DNA of 64,000 nt, taken from positions 51,136,760 to 51,200,759 of the forward strand of contig CP136069.1 of the NCBI GenBank assembly GCA_032622095.1, read 5' to 3'. A model generated the notes under the pieces. That model did no database searches. It was not told the DNA's origin and was given only the letters and a program-made list of their open reading frames with translations. Positions 42,297 through 53,215 of this stretch are shown here, piece after piece. Positions within the stretch are counted from its first letter, which is position 1, and the number at the start of each line of letters is the position of its first letter. The stretch is from Siphonodentalium dalli. Lineage: Eukaryota; Mollusca; Scaphopoda; Gadilida; Siphonodentaliidae. A program made the position numbers and the translations under genes.

Positions 42297-43202
42297 CAAC
42301 AAGTCATTTTGGCTAAAGAGGTTGCATTTCTGATTGACGCAATGTAATTTTAGTAAACCAATGCACTTATTTAATATAATTGCCTATAGGCAAATTGATG
42401 TTGCCTCTGTTTTTACATAGGAATTGCATATTGCCTTGGCTAATTCCCAGGGATGAATCATTCAATGTCTGTATACTAATTTGTCTATAAATAAGTCAGG
42501 TTTTTTTTTTACAAACAAATATAGAATAAGACGATGGTATGATATGTGTACAGGCAAGTTCCTCCATCTCATGAGAAATAATATGGCACAAATGTGAACT
42601 GTGCATCGATAAAATACAATGCAACAACTCCGTGGCGGCTGAGTTCTTCGTGAACTTTCTGACTGAATGAAATCAAATGCTAAAAAAAACTATGGAAATA
42701 GCACGACCGAGTTTCTGAGAATGGGGAATATTTTTTTTTGCGATGAACTGATGAATAGTACGTTGTGTAGTCGACATTAGGCGAGCGCACATGGAATCAC
42801 TATTTGATAATTGTGGTGATTGGTGTATAAATGGTCCGGCTGTTCCCAGGGGCCAATAATGATCCGTTGATAATGAGAAAGAATCTAGCACTTTCTATAT
42901 CTCTATTATGAATCCACAGGTATCAAGGTGTTTTCGTGGAATTTACGGCCACCGAAGGCATCATTCATGGAACATTATCTGTTTCCCATATGCTGTTTAG
43001 ATGAACAGAGTTCACGGTTGCCCCAGACTGTAGCCAATAAAATTCCAATCATATCGATGCAATTTCTGGAGTAGATTATTTGCCCCTATCTTATCGCCTC
43101 ATAGAGTTTTGTGAATACTGACTGTAAAGTAAGTTAAGAATAATGTCTTGGCAGACGTACAATTAGAACGCGAGGTTGAAAGTGGGCTTCTTCGTCTCTA
43201 GT
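41638..43202. other. Unassigned sequence with a (TA)n microsatellite
   Basis: A run of TA/TAA repeats spans 42228-42295. The remainder shows nothing recognisable. Confidence 0.6.
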
Positions 43203-43636
43203 TTAAAGATGCACAATCCGATTTAACGCCCCTAAATGACTATTCAGCTTCGGAGGTAAACAATATTAGATTTGAGTCAAGGAACCCACCAATCAAATCC
43301 CAGAGTTATCAGATTTCGAGTTCTGAAATCTGTTATTTTTCACCACCTCGAATATTTGGCTGCCTGGCAAATATTAGACGAAAGCCGACCGACATACTCT
43401 CGATACCAAATTGCGTTGAACAAAATGTTGATATATAACACTTTTTGAGCAATGTTATACTATAGTTGATATATAAAACTTTTTGAGCAATGTTATACTA
43501 TAGTTGGCATGTTTTTTGGGCAAGTAATCGATTCCGATAACTGAAGCGGCATTTCAAGAAATGTCGTCGTCGTTGTTGTTGTTGTTGTTGGAATATGATG
43601 ATATGGGGACAATCGAATCGGATTGTGTACCTTTAA
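43203..43636 (+). mobile_element. K1 family MITE with an internal tandem duplication
   Basis: TTAA at 43203-43206 and 43633-43636 flanks 426 bp. The ends are AGATGCACAATCCGA and, inverted, AGGTACACAATCCGA. A roughly 40-bp segment (gttgatatataacacttttt, then gagcaatgttatactata) is duplicated in tandem at about 43427-43505. A (gtt)n run precedes the right end. Confidence 0.8.
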
Positions 43637-44099
43637 ATGTGATATGCAGTGGTTTTCATTATTATATATTTATTTCTTCCCAAATATAATATAATTATTA
43701 AATATGACACAATTATGTATATGGAGACTAGAAGGGGGAAACGGATTTGGCAACAAACATTAGATGCCTATACAGTGCCATCTCTTCAAAAATGTAGTTG
43801 AACCCTTAATGAAATAATGAAACTGACATCTGTTATCTAGTACACTCAGTGGTTTATTAGTGCAAAATAAAATCATTTTAGTAGGACAAAAATCTTTTTG
43901 TCATGAAAACCATACAGGAAGTGTCGGTTTTGGAAGAAGTCTGCCAGATTTCACAAACAGTATCTTTTTCGAAAAAAAAATCAACAAACAAATGCTTGCA
44001 CTAGTTATGTACTGTAAGCTTTTCAATTACTCCACTTGTTTCAACTTGTAGCTTTTATGGATGAAATATACAGTTTTTGCCAAAACAATGCCATAGTTT
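43637..44099. other. Unassigned sequence
   Basis: Nothing recognised. Confidence 0.4.
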
Positions 44100-44345
44100 T
44101 ACAACACATCCTCGTGAAAATAGGTTCATATTGGACATAAACATTCACACAGGTTCACAATAAACTTTTTGACTCCGAAATAAGCCCATAGTGGACTTTT
44201 ACCCGTTATTCCGTTTTATGGCACGGGTCAAAATGAAAACACATTAAAAGAGCGTACGTCTGGTAAGTCGATTTAGGTTCACATAGAGCGTAAATCATAT
44301 TAATAATACCGATATGGGCTTATTTTCAAATAAGTTCAATGTGAG
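44100..44345 (-). repeat. Dispersed repeat related to 25486-25640 and 29125-29290
   Basis: aggttcatattggacataaa, then cattcacacaggttcacaat, then cgaaataagcccatagtgga, then cccgttattccgtttta, is the complement of the family. The 3' part, atgggcttattttcaaataa, then gttcaatgtgagcttatttt, is in the other orientation. This copy therefore contains both strands of the repeat. Confidence 0.55.
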
Positions 44346-45398
44346 CTTATTTTAAGGAGAAGAGGATGGGTTTTATCAATGCCAACTCTGCATCACCTTA
44401 ATTAAGAACTGAATGAGGTAGGTGTGTGTGATATTGGGGGATAGCGGTTCTCGCTAAATGTACAACAACGACCACAGAACCGTATCCCCCAATAACAGAA
44501 ACACCCACTTCATTCTTTCTTATTTTATATAGCTTTTTGATGATTTATTCCCATAAAAAGCTGGGTGTATTCTTATCTATTTTCACATAATCTGCCGATA
44601 ATTTGAAACTAGTCCATGCAACACATTAAGTCAGTTCAATATAAGATTTCCAAGCACTTAGCAACGAAAACGTGGTCGATATAAATAACTGGCTTCAAAT
44701 GCAGATGACTTCGGTTGAAGCTTGAAAAGCACGCCCAAATATTCTGCTGACCGCTTTGAGTGATCAGGTCAGATTAGGTCAACACTCTGTGACGTCGTGA
44801 TCGTGATACGGTATGTGTGTTATTGGGGTATGGAACGGTTGACCCAATTCTCAGTTGACCATTCACCGAACAGAATTTAGTGCATAAAACAGACAGGCTA
44901 TGTAAATATTTGGATATGAACCGATGACTGATGTGAGGTATAGGTGCAGGTAATGGAGCTTTCGGCAGTTTCGCACAATGAACTAATACTGATAACAATT
45001 ACGAATTGGGCACTACGTCACTAGCATTTGTGTTCTTTCTGTCGGTTGTCGTTTTGCCATATCCGTAGTTAAGATAACGGGTTCAAGGAGCTAAGCATGG
45101 GCACGCGAGCTGTGGGCGCAACCATCGAGCCTACCACTGACTATAACCCGATAACAACATTATAAGTATGGCACACAGAACCACGTCACCGTAGTGCGAG
45201 TGGCAAGAAGTTTGAGCGGCAAAATATTTTTACAAGCAAACTCGTGGTCGTCATTTCTGCGAAAAGTTTTTGGTCCGTTAGAAATATTTACGACTACTAT
45301 TTAGTTATTCGTTATTCTTATCAGTCGTAGTTTAGTATGGTAACTGTGTCCACTGTGACTTTAAAATGCAGACCATCATTAGACAACGAGTTGTTTGA
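44346..45398. other. Unassigned sequence with one hairpin
   Basis: An inverted repeat at 44432-44450 and 44476-44493 (attgggggatagcggttct / agaaccgtatcccccaat) stands out. A related 'ttattggggtatggaacggtt' occurs at 44819. No gene is seen. Confidence 0.55.
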
Positions 45399-46105
45399 AT
45401 TGGAGTCAGGGGTGGCACCATAAAATCCCCGACAGGGGGGTTACACTAAATTACACCATATTGCCTGTTGGTATGTGGAATGAGCGCACATATTGTTTGT
45501 GGCGAACCAATGAGGGAGTCGTCATAAAGTTTAGCAATACATCAGCCACAATTAGCAGATGAGATAACTCGAAGATTAAAACTCATGAATTGTTGTGAAA
45601 ATTTCTATATTCTAGGGAGGCCACTTGTCTTCTGTGTCAGTTCTAATTTCTAATTTCATTAGTCACAAGTGCCAGCATGGTGTTTCACTGTCGGGGATAT
45701 ACAGGTAGCTAACATGTGGCCATACTGTAGGTACTCAATGGTTCTATAGACCAATGTGGCCATTGTGACGAATGCCAGAGTAGCCATCAATGATAAAGCA
45801 CACATGTTTCAATAGATTTTCAGTACCACTAAAACGCTGATGGTGTAACAATACAGCGGAATACCCCCGTAGTTAATGGGAACATGTGCCATGAATATTT
45901 TGTGTGGGATATATTCCGCTGTATGTTCTCTCTCGGACACTTTCCCACACTGACAGTCTGTACATGATTACTTCATCTTATACACACAACCGACTTACAT
46001 ATAGAAAATCCCCGACAAGTCCTCCCCGACGAGGGGGCTAGAGCTCCCCGACAAGGGGGTTATAGCCCCCCGTGCCCCCCACTGGCGCCACCCCCTGATT
46101 GGAGT
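45399..46105. mobile_element. hAT-type MITE, 691 bp, perfect 8-bp target-site duplication
   Basis: ATTGGAGT at 45399-45406 and 46098-46105 flanks ends CAGGGGTGGCACCA and, inverted, CAGGGGGTGGCGCCA. An 8-bp duplication and CAGGGGTGG-type termini are the hallmark of hAT elements. Subterminal repeats of 'ccccgacaagggggtta' are denser at the right end (46010-46080) and occur once at the left (45427). An internal hairpin pairs acagcggaata (about 45853) with tattccgctgt. There is no transposase frame. Confidence 0.9.
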
Positions 46106-46885
46106 TGTTACTCCGGCTGATGTGTCGTGTCGGCCATGCCGATATAATTTGGTCTTGCTGATACAATCATTTAGTTATTTACACATGTGCTCACCTACAA
46201 ATTAATGGAGTTGTCAATCATCAGGCCGCCAGTAAATTGCGGAAATAACCACTAATCTGGTTTACAGTAAGAACTATATAGTCTGGCATATACAGCAATT
46301 TGTCATCGCCTTAAGATAAGTCACCTGAGTAAATGATAGGACAGTGGTTTATATCTTTGGTAAGTGTGGTCACAACTCTTGGGACGTCTTCTTGCGATAA
46401 ACGTAATTGGCACAGACATATCCTATTTCGCGGGCTAATATTCATGTTCGTCACATCCAAATGAACTGACACATCTGGTTCCACCGGGAGCATATATAAT
46501 TGGCCAAAGTACAATGTGGAACAATGTGGATCAAGGTCCGTCGTGAAACTTGGTCAAATAAATGGAAATATATACATGTTTGTTACTGTATTACTACCGC
46601 CTCAGTATGTTGCTGTAACCCCCTTTCGGTATATTACGCAGCACCCAAATAAGGATAGGACAACACTATCTATTGGATATATATATATTTATCACATAAT
46701 TTGGCCATAAAAGCAGTTTCATAATTATCGGTAATAGACACGTTTAATATCAGCGCGTGCGATGACGTCACGGCGTTCTTCAAATAACTTGCGATCGCTG
46801 TAGTTTATGATTGTTGTTTTCGATGAATATTTCGCGTTGCTTCGGGTTTATTTGATCATGTGATAAAAGGTATCTCACACTCGTC
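46106..46885. other. Unassigned sequence
   Basis: Nothing recognised. Confidence 0.4.
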
Positions 46886-46996
46886 CTATTTTATACGTAA
46901 TTTATCAACCTCGTCCTCTAAATTCTATTTGAGCCTCGGTAAACCTCGGCTCAAATCGAATTTAGTGAACTCGGTTGATAAATTCCGTATAAAATA
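46886..46996. repeat. 111-bp hairpin palindrome
   Basis: ctattttatacgtaatttat, then caacctcg, pairs with cggttgataaattccgtata, then aaatag. The inner arms ctaaattctatttgagcctc and gctcaaatcgaatttag also pair, around gtaaacctcg. It may be a small foldback element. No TSD was resolved. Confidence 0.75.
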
Positions 46997-47091
46997 GAAA
47001 CTCATGAACTCTTTTCCGTTAATGACCTTATCGAATACACAACACCAGGGTCTTGAACATATGAAGCCTCAAAATATGGTGCTGGTCATTT

Positions 47092-47184
47092 TCAGAATGA
47101 GGTCCCCAGAGGGTCCACTTAAAGACACTACCCCGCACAGACGGCTAGCGTAACTAAATTCACCCTCTGTGGACCTCATTCTGC
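47092..47184. repeat. Inverted repeat, related to the foldback at 54011-54456
   Basis: cagaatgaggtccccagagg, then gt, pairs with accctctgtggacctcattc, then tg. The part from 'cgcacagacggctagcgtaactaaattc' to 'cttaggcc' is repeated nearly identically at 54083-54139. Confidence 0.7.
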
Positions 47185-48250
47185 TTAGGCCTCATCTTCT
47201 CTGAAAATTATCTTTATTATGAAAGAGTCGATGGTCACAGAGTGAGGTAATGCTCGTAGCTTTCGTACGCAGTTCGTAACGCGATGACGTCATCTCGCTT
47301 CGGTGTAAAGTGATAGCGTTGGACACATTTTGAAATAAAATAGATTTGCATTGAATTTTTCATTAACATACGAAAATGTGCAATATACACGTGAATCGGA
47401 GAACCTTAATTACAACACATTTGGATACATTGGACTAATTCATCGTTATTTATGCTGCATGGAAACGAGTTTGGTAATCAAAACTAGCCGTTTTTGGAAT
47501 TTTGGATGGCCAAGAATTTAGAACTTGAAGTCAAATCACGTGTATACACATGTTCTAGAAGTTGTGTTATCTTACACTTCCCGCATTATTTCTCCAATTA
47601 AACTGTTATTCCTACAACATTATTAAATTATTATTAAACAGCATAAGTGGTGTTTATATAGACTTTACAAGGACAAGGTCGAATAGACCCACGGTGTCGC
47701 TAATTACCGCCCGGTATTTTCTTCAGTTACCTTTTCGCACCCTGTATAATATAAATTTTTTGACAACTGTTCTGCGGTGAACATGACAATGGACCATGTT
47801 TACAGGGATGTTCCATTGCATTGCACCAGGTTTACGGGGTGTTCCGGGTAAAACTGACGCCATCGATAAATCATTGTGTAACCAGGAAGAACGGATACAA
47901 TTAGTTTCTGTTATTTTCCGAAAGAGGAAACCGGAAGTCACGCACGTCTGATTTTAATTACGCCAGACTTCTCGAGTTTCTCCATATGTCATCCGAGAAG
48001 AGGCGCTATTACCAGGAAACTGTGAGACAGACGACTACAGGAGAACGAAAATCGATTAAGAAGCTACACATATAACTCACAATTAGCGAATCCGATCTTC
48101 GCACAGATGGAAACTCAACCGGAAGTGATGCAAACATACGCTGCGGTTGTTGACCTTCTAGTCTCACGAATCGTCAACAAAAATAATTCGATGTTATATC
48201 GGACAAAGAACGTTCTGTCCCAGTTTCTGACCAACAACATACAGGCTCGA
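47185..48250. other. Unassigned sequence
   Basis: Nothing recognised. Confidence 0.4.
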
Positions 48251-48489
48251 TTAACCCTTTCGTGAAGGGAGCTGCGCTGATGCAGCATTAAAGATCATGT
48301 GTCAGTGCATTTCCACATATAGGGAGCCTCATATATATAAGAGAATGCACTGGCTTACATGCTCAAGGTAAATATTGTTAGGCCAATGTATTCTCGTATA
48401 TCCCTGTGGGAGACTCGCATATATAAGAGAATGCATTGGCACAGGGTTTTCGCAAAACATCCAGGAAGCTCCAGTCATGGAAGGATTAA
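48251..48489 (+). mobile_element. P3 family MITE (complete, TTAA-flanked)
   Basis: TTAA at 48251-48254 and 48486-48489 flanks 231 bp. The left end is CCCTTTCGTGAAGGGAGCTG. The right end, inverted, is TCCTTCCATGACTGGAGCTT. Two shortened hairpins lie at about 48301-48353 and 48383-48439, separated by cttacatgctcaaggtaaat. The hairpin loops have lost part of the core. This is the best copy for defining P3. Confidence 0.8.
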
Positions 48490-48692
48490 TAGTGTTCTTA
48501 CTATAGGAAGCGGTTGAAATGACATGACATGGCCTCGTATCGTTGGCTGTTTCCTAAAGATGTATTCGTGAGTTTTTCAGACCTCCAGTTACAACAACAA
48601 CAACGTGCTAAATATAATGTATTACACTGGGTTTTGCTCTGTTCCGCTGAAGAAATGTCGAAAACCGAATGTGACATATAAGCTAGACATAT

Positions 48693-48909
48693 ATACAGTA
48701 ATGCCCAAAATAATCGACTCCTTAACCACAGCAGAATTATAGGTAACTTTTCAGGATTTAGTAGGAAATATGGCTTGCATCGGAAAGCTCTCACTGAGAG
48801 CTTTCCGATGAATGGCAACAAGCCATATTTCTGACTAAATCCTGAAATGTTACCCATAAGTCTGCTGTGGTTAACCGTTAAGGAGTCCATTATTTAGGGC
48901 ATTACTGTA
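48693..48909. mobile_element. Palindromic Tc1/mariner-like MITE (copy 3)
   Basis: TA at 48693-48694 and 48908-48909 flanks CAGTAATGCCCAAAATAATC ... GGGCATTACTG (213 bp). The centre is agctctcactgagagct. The left arm lacks ttgttgccatt near the centre, and the right arm has an insertion (aaccgttaagg). The arms are otherwise nearly identical to copies 1 and 2. Confidence 0.85.
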
Positions 48910-49125
48910 TGTAGGCCTACCAGTGGATGCCATTTGGTTGAGAAATTAACAAAATATTTACAACTCTTCCACTAAAACACCCAAACTGTATGTAATACAT
49001 TAGTAACACATTCGATATCCAATAAGATATTGTCGTCCGAAAGTTTAATTTTATGCACTAGAATCTTAATAAGACAATACTCATAGTTTTCATAAAATTG
49101 GCCTGGGACACTGAATACAATTCAA

Positions 49126-49543
49126 CCCTTTTTCACTAAATGGATTCACCCATAAAGTTATATATAAGTTTATATTGGAATGGCTATTATTCATCTGGAG
49201 GGATGTTCATGTAAACAAGGCAGACGAGAGATAATACAAAGTGCAGAAAACATCATATCCTTTGGTGGAATGATGTTCAGATAATAATTTCAACAAACGG
49301 CATATCTGATTATTTCATAAGGTAACTACTCGTCAATGAGTATTTACCCCATTCTATACTAAACAATCATTGGTGAGTAGTTAACACATAGGTAATGTTC
49401 AGATAATAAGTTCAACAAACTCCTTGTGCACTTTTATTATCTGTCGTCTGTTTATGTTACCTGCAGATCCCACCAAATCAATAATATACCATTCGGATGT
49501 GCTCGTTTTAACTTGGTGAGAGAATCCATTTAGTATAGAAGGG
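49126..49543. mobile_element. P5 family inverted pair (418-bp foldback)
   Basis: The left half (CCCTTTTTCACTAAATGGAT ... tcaatgagtatttacccc) is in family orientation, and the right half is its complement, ending agagaatccatttagtatag then aagggg. Joined near 49358-49370, they form a foldback. The flanking sites read ttcaa and tttg, so TTAA is degraded. The fusion may have arisen by two insertions or by an end-to-end inversion. Confidence 0.65.
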
Positions 49544-49974
49544 GTTTGTAAAGAAAAGGTTACCATGAATTTTGCAGATACAAGCGAAGTGAAGCAACAT
49601 ACAAGTTTGCGAATATATGCATTATTAAAATGTGCATGTGCATAGCAAATTTAGGGTACGAAAAACGTGTCAGGTTGTGCCATTGATCACAATGTGTTCT
49701 TTATGCCCTAGAATTCAAATAATACCGCGTATAACGTCCGACTGCTTCGCAAGCTGTTCAAATTATAGAGGCCATGCACTTGTGTACCGGTTTACTTTTT
49801 TGGATCAGTATAGTCTACAGGTGTTTGTGACAATTAATACCGGTTGGCTATGTTATATATATGTGTTTGTACATAATAGAGGATGTCATATTATTAAGCA
49901 TATCGTATATATTGGATACAATCAGATAAATGAAAACAGGTGTACAAAGGGTGGGCGGTGAAAACCGTTAGATT
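49544..49974. other. Unassigned sequence
   Basis: A 109-codon plus-strand frame (49632-49961) is antisense to sequence lying just downstream of the LINE remnant and shows no domain. Nothing else is recognised. Confidence 0.35.
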
Positions 49975-50256
49975 AGGTTCGTACATTTCTCACAAATTCT
50001 TATAGGTTATGTGAGGCTACCATATATCTTGAGTTCATAAGAGTTTTAAATGAAAAGAGGGTATGGTCATTGGTTAAGTCAGAAGGTAGATCTATCGTCT
50101 TCTAAATGACTCATGCAAAATGCATTTCATCAAATAATTAGCCTCGGTGTTGCATAATTTGCAATATCTCTTTAGCTTATCGATATTCTCCCAAGAACCA
50201 GTATCGATGGGTAGTCGACGATTTATGCATCTAAACATGGCTAACATGGCTAACAT
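49975..50256 (-). pseudogene. Non-LTR retrotransposon C-terminal fragment (zinc-knuckle-like), decayed
   Basis: Read from 50256 downward, one frame gives MFRCINRRLPIDTGSWENID, then a cysteine-rich piece, RYCKLCNTEANYLMKC. This resembles the C-terminal region found after the reverse transcriptase in many invertebrate LINEs (pattern FR.S.H.LPIE.GR, then C..C, then H/Y..L..C). The stretch normally between CxxC and HYLL (GD-E-F) is shortened here. After an in-frame stop at 50092, homology seems to resume in another frame with FKTLMNSRYMVASHN at about 50055-50010. Upstream the frame enters a gtacat microsatellite. It is 5'-truncated, frameshifted and surely inactive. Family assignment is from memory of the motif order. 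Confidence 0.6.
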
Positions 50257-50352
50257 GTAGCACATACCATTATTGTACATATTAGTGTACATGTTAGTGT
50301 ACATATTACACTTCGACGGGATCACGACACACTTATCACATTGTCTTCTCAC

Positions 50353-51200
50353 TCACGGTCTTTTGCTTCGAAGTTGCTCATCTCAACACACACGCTTTGT
50401 CACTTCCTCTGCAGTTCACACACCCATGAACGCCACCATCACACCTCTACCACACGATGCATAATGTTCCAACATAAAATATAGGCACACACTTGTATTA
50501 AAATATAACCATATGGAGATCCACGGTGCGATTTGACAATAAAACAACCGCTGGTACGTATTGTGTACCCGAACAATAATTAGACTCTACTCACGGTAGG
50601 GAATCACGTGGTTTCGAGGTTGGTGAGTAACACGCATTCAAAGAGCCGAGGCACAAAAACATATTATTTGAGGAACTGACCCACAATATAGCATTTTGAC
50701 TGTTACTAGCATATGCTAGTTTATTTTTGAAACAAGTTGATACCTTATTTATTCGGTAATACTCAGTAGTTTTCTGTAACATTCTGTTCAAAGATGCCAG
50801 TCGGAGGTTTGTGGAATACACCAGTCCATACATATAGATATGAGAATCCTTCGACTGAAAACTTTGGTCAGAATGTTAGAGCAAACAACTATGAGTTTGG
50901 ACACAAGTGTGTTGTCAGCTTGTTTGAAAAATAGTACAGCATATGGTCGTAGCTGCCAAAATACTATGTAATATATCATTACCCTAGTTTATTACCTTTT
51001 TCCTCGTTTCTGGTGGCGCTTGCGATCACTTAGGCCATTTTGAATGCATGATACTCATCAAGTCGAAACCACGTGATTCCCTACCGTGCTAGTCATGAGC
51101 ATATTCAAATGCTGTTATATAATCAAATAAGCCCGAAATTGAAATCTAACCTACCGTTCATGTAATTAGCACATTAAATTCAATCATACATACAATTCAT
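50353..51200. other. Unassigned sequence
   Basis: Nothing recognised. Two near-palindromic 'cacgtgatt/cccta' pieces occur at about 50594-50614 and 51066-51085 (agggaatcacgtggtttcga / gaaaccacgtgattccctac), forming a 470-bp-spaced inverted repeat. Confidence 0.45.
50594..51087. repeat. Inverted repeat termini spaced 450 bp
   Basis: cacggtagggaatcacgtgg, then tttcgag, at 50593-50619 is mirrored by tcgaaaccacgtgattccct, then accgtg, at 51063-51088. The arms are about 26 bp and almost perfect. These could be TIRs of a roughly 495-bp MITE (ends CACGGTAGGGAATCACGTGG). The flanks are tagactctact on the left and ctagtcatgag on the right: ACT and CTAGT/CTAG resemblances are too weak to call a TSD. 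Confidence 0.65.
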
Positions 51201-51315
51201 TCCTTCGACGTAAACCAGCTAGTCAAATCGGTTGGGTCAATGCACTTTATTATATTTTCATCAAAATTTTACGTCAAAATATAAATCATATCCCCACTCC
51301 CAAATGACCGAACGT

Positions 51316-51388
51316 GTTATCCTACTCTCAAGATGTTATCCTACTCTCAAGATGTTATCCTACTCTCAAGATGTTATCCTACTCTCAG
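51316..51388 (+). repeat. 19-bp tandem repeat, four copies
   Basis: gttatcctactctcaagat is repeated at exact 19-bp spacing, with the last copy truncated at actctcag. Perfect identity suggests recent slippage. Confidence 0.92.
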
Positions 51389-51562
51389 TACTGCGTCATG
51401 CTATCAATCTTTGCGTCATTCGGTATATTTTAATCGCGTTATTTTAACAGAAATAGCTGGTTGTATACCTTTAAACACGCATTACATGTATGTCTAACCG
51501 TGTGTATCATTGTCGTAACAAACTGGTATAGAAAATATAATAAACACAACAGTCAACTGCGC

Positions 51563-51650
51563 ACGGGTTTTCTCCTCTCGTGAGATGCGAGGATTATTTT
51601 CACTCGTAAACATAATCCTCCGCATCTCACTTAAGGAGAAAACCCATACG
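51563..51650. repeat. Hairpin palindrome
   Basis: cgggttttctcctctcgtga, then gatgcgaggatta, pairs with taatcctccgcatctcactt, then aaggagaaaacccatacg. The spacer is about 20 bp. Confidence 0.8.
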
Positions 51651-52319
51651 CTACTCAGAACAGTTAACTATTGTTTATGTATCTCAACCGATGTCACAAT
51701 AGCTGATGGTCGTTGTGTAAAGTTTTATACATAAATGTACACCGTGTGCAATTAATTATACTTAAATGCACACCAGTCTCAGTCGGTGCGAGATTGCAAT
51801 GTTGACGTAAATAATAGCCGCCTGCCTTTTCTTCCGAAGTTCAGATAAAGGCATACATGGGTTATCACAACGACGAAACTGCGATAAAATTGATCTTTGT
51901 CACATATTGATCTTAGTATTAAAGTTTAAACAGGGACCGAAAAACTGCATGCATGGCTGTTTGATCGACGAACTGAAGAAAATGAAGTTACAAACATTAT
52001 CAACACGTGTGCATTTATGTAGAAAACACCACTAATATAACCTCTATCAAGTGACATTACGTGAGTCTGGTGTGCATTTATGTATAAAACGTTGCGAAAA
52101 CGACCCAGTTAGCGTCACTAGCTGGTTTACGTCGAAGGATACTTGGGCTTCGACGTCCGACGCAGTCTGATGATCAAACCCAAAAGAGGATTCCACTAAT
52201 TTACATTGTAAGGACAAAGTTGAAACTAGCCTAAAACCAATGCTGAGACTGCCAATAAATTTTACTAAGTCATCTCTTGACTTGGGACTATCTAGAAGAT
52301 TGCAGATAGTAGTACATAC

Positions 52320-52457
52320 CTTCTCCATTTGTTGGCTCCCAACACACAGTTCTGGTTAATTTGACCCTCGTTTGGTGAATTTGTGGACTTCTTCTCTGGC
52401 GCGTGATCATCGATAATCCATGTCTCAACGACTGAGCCTCTATTTCCGAAAGACACC
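52320..52457 (-). CDS. Candidate internal coding exon of an unidentified host gene (138 bp)
   Basis: On the minus strand the segment follows a pyrimidine-rich acceptor (aatctctttcattgcag) and ends GGAGAAG|GTATGTACT, an excellent donor. The length, 138, is a multiple of three. Two frames are open throughout. The more protein-like one contains GNRGSVVETWIIDDHAPEKK and ends near CVLGANKWR; it would have phase-2 introns on both sides. The other frame (containing EAQSLRHGLSMITRQRRSPQ) would be phase 1 on both sides. The third frame has a stop. I do not recognise the protein and see no partner exon within the window. It lies 180 bp from the 51201-52139 element. Confidence 0.45.
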
Positions 52458-52834
52458 CTGCAATGAAAGAGATTCGGTTAAAGGGACCAATTACGATGCA
52501 CTTCATCAACTGGAACCAACATATATGAAAATTATGACTAAGTCGGAATTGCCATAATATTATTTATTGAGATCTGATCTCCCATGCAACAAACATAAGT
52601 TAAACATGTGAACAATAATGAAATCCCCCTCTCACATTTCTCTCCTCCGTATGCTTGCACTCTACCTTTTACGAATGAAATGATGATTTCTGAAAAGTCT
52701 GCCCACATAAATATATAACACATATATTCACAACAAGAGGTTGAACCGGCGGTGTTGACATATACCCCACCGTGGCAAATTCGAACCGACAAAGTATAGT
52801 AGAGATATCTGCTCGGACTGGGAAAAACACCAAC
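52458..52834. other. Unassigned sequence
   Basis: Contains the presumed intron side of the acceptor at 52458. Otherwise nothing is recognised. Confidence 0.35.
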
Positions 52835-53095
52835 ATTTTCATATAAACAAAGATAAATAAGTCTAGAACGGAAAATATGAACAAGACGAATGACCACTCA
52901 ATTGATATGGCATCATACATATATAGCGTTGAACATCCATACCAAATTTCATTGATATCTGTCAAACAGTGGTGGAGATACAGACAACAAAAACAACACT
53001 TCCAAATAAACAAAGATGAATAACTCTAGAACGGAAAAATCGATTGAACACTCAATTGATTGCCCTCATAGTAGTGAACATCCATACCAAATTTC
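52835..53095 (+). repeat. Two tandem copies of a dispersed repeat, about 160-bp spacing
   Basis: ataaacaaagataaataagt, then ctagaacggaaaa, at 52845 recurs as ataaacaaagatgaataact, then ctagaacggaaaa, at 53006. 'aacatccataccaaatttca' occurs at 52930 and 53078. A related passage, 'tgacatctgtgccaagttta', is at 3557. These are typical 3'-end modules of short retroelements. Confidence 0.6.
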
Positions 53096-53215
53096 ATATA
53101 TATATAAAAGAGTAGGATCTGTCTATCTGTTTGTTCGCGATTTTTCTCCCAGACTCCTGGACCGATTTCAACCAATTTGGTTTGATGACTCGGGGTAACA
53201 CGACGGATGTATTAA
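53091..53215 (-). repeat. Dispersed repeat tail (complement of 38918-39075 family)
   Basis: atatataaaagagtaggatc, then tgtctatctgtttgttcgcg, then atttttctcccagactcctg, then gaccgatttcaaccaatttg and actcggggtaacacgacgga, is the reverse complement of the 38918 copy with moderate divergence. Confidence 0.65.

Larger units (their letters stand above)
51201..52139. mobile_element. Candidate non-autonomous transposon, 939 bp, 23-bp TIRs
   Basis: TCCTTCGACGTAAACCAGCT, then AGT, at 51201-51223 is exactly mirrored at 52117-52139. A second, internal inverted pair (tatacataaatgtacacc at 51726 / ggtgtgcatttatgtata at 52069) lies inside it, and a hairpin occupies 51563-51650. The TSD is unclear (flanks aattcat and tacttgg). 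No coding frame spans it. Confidence 0.65.
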
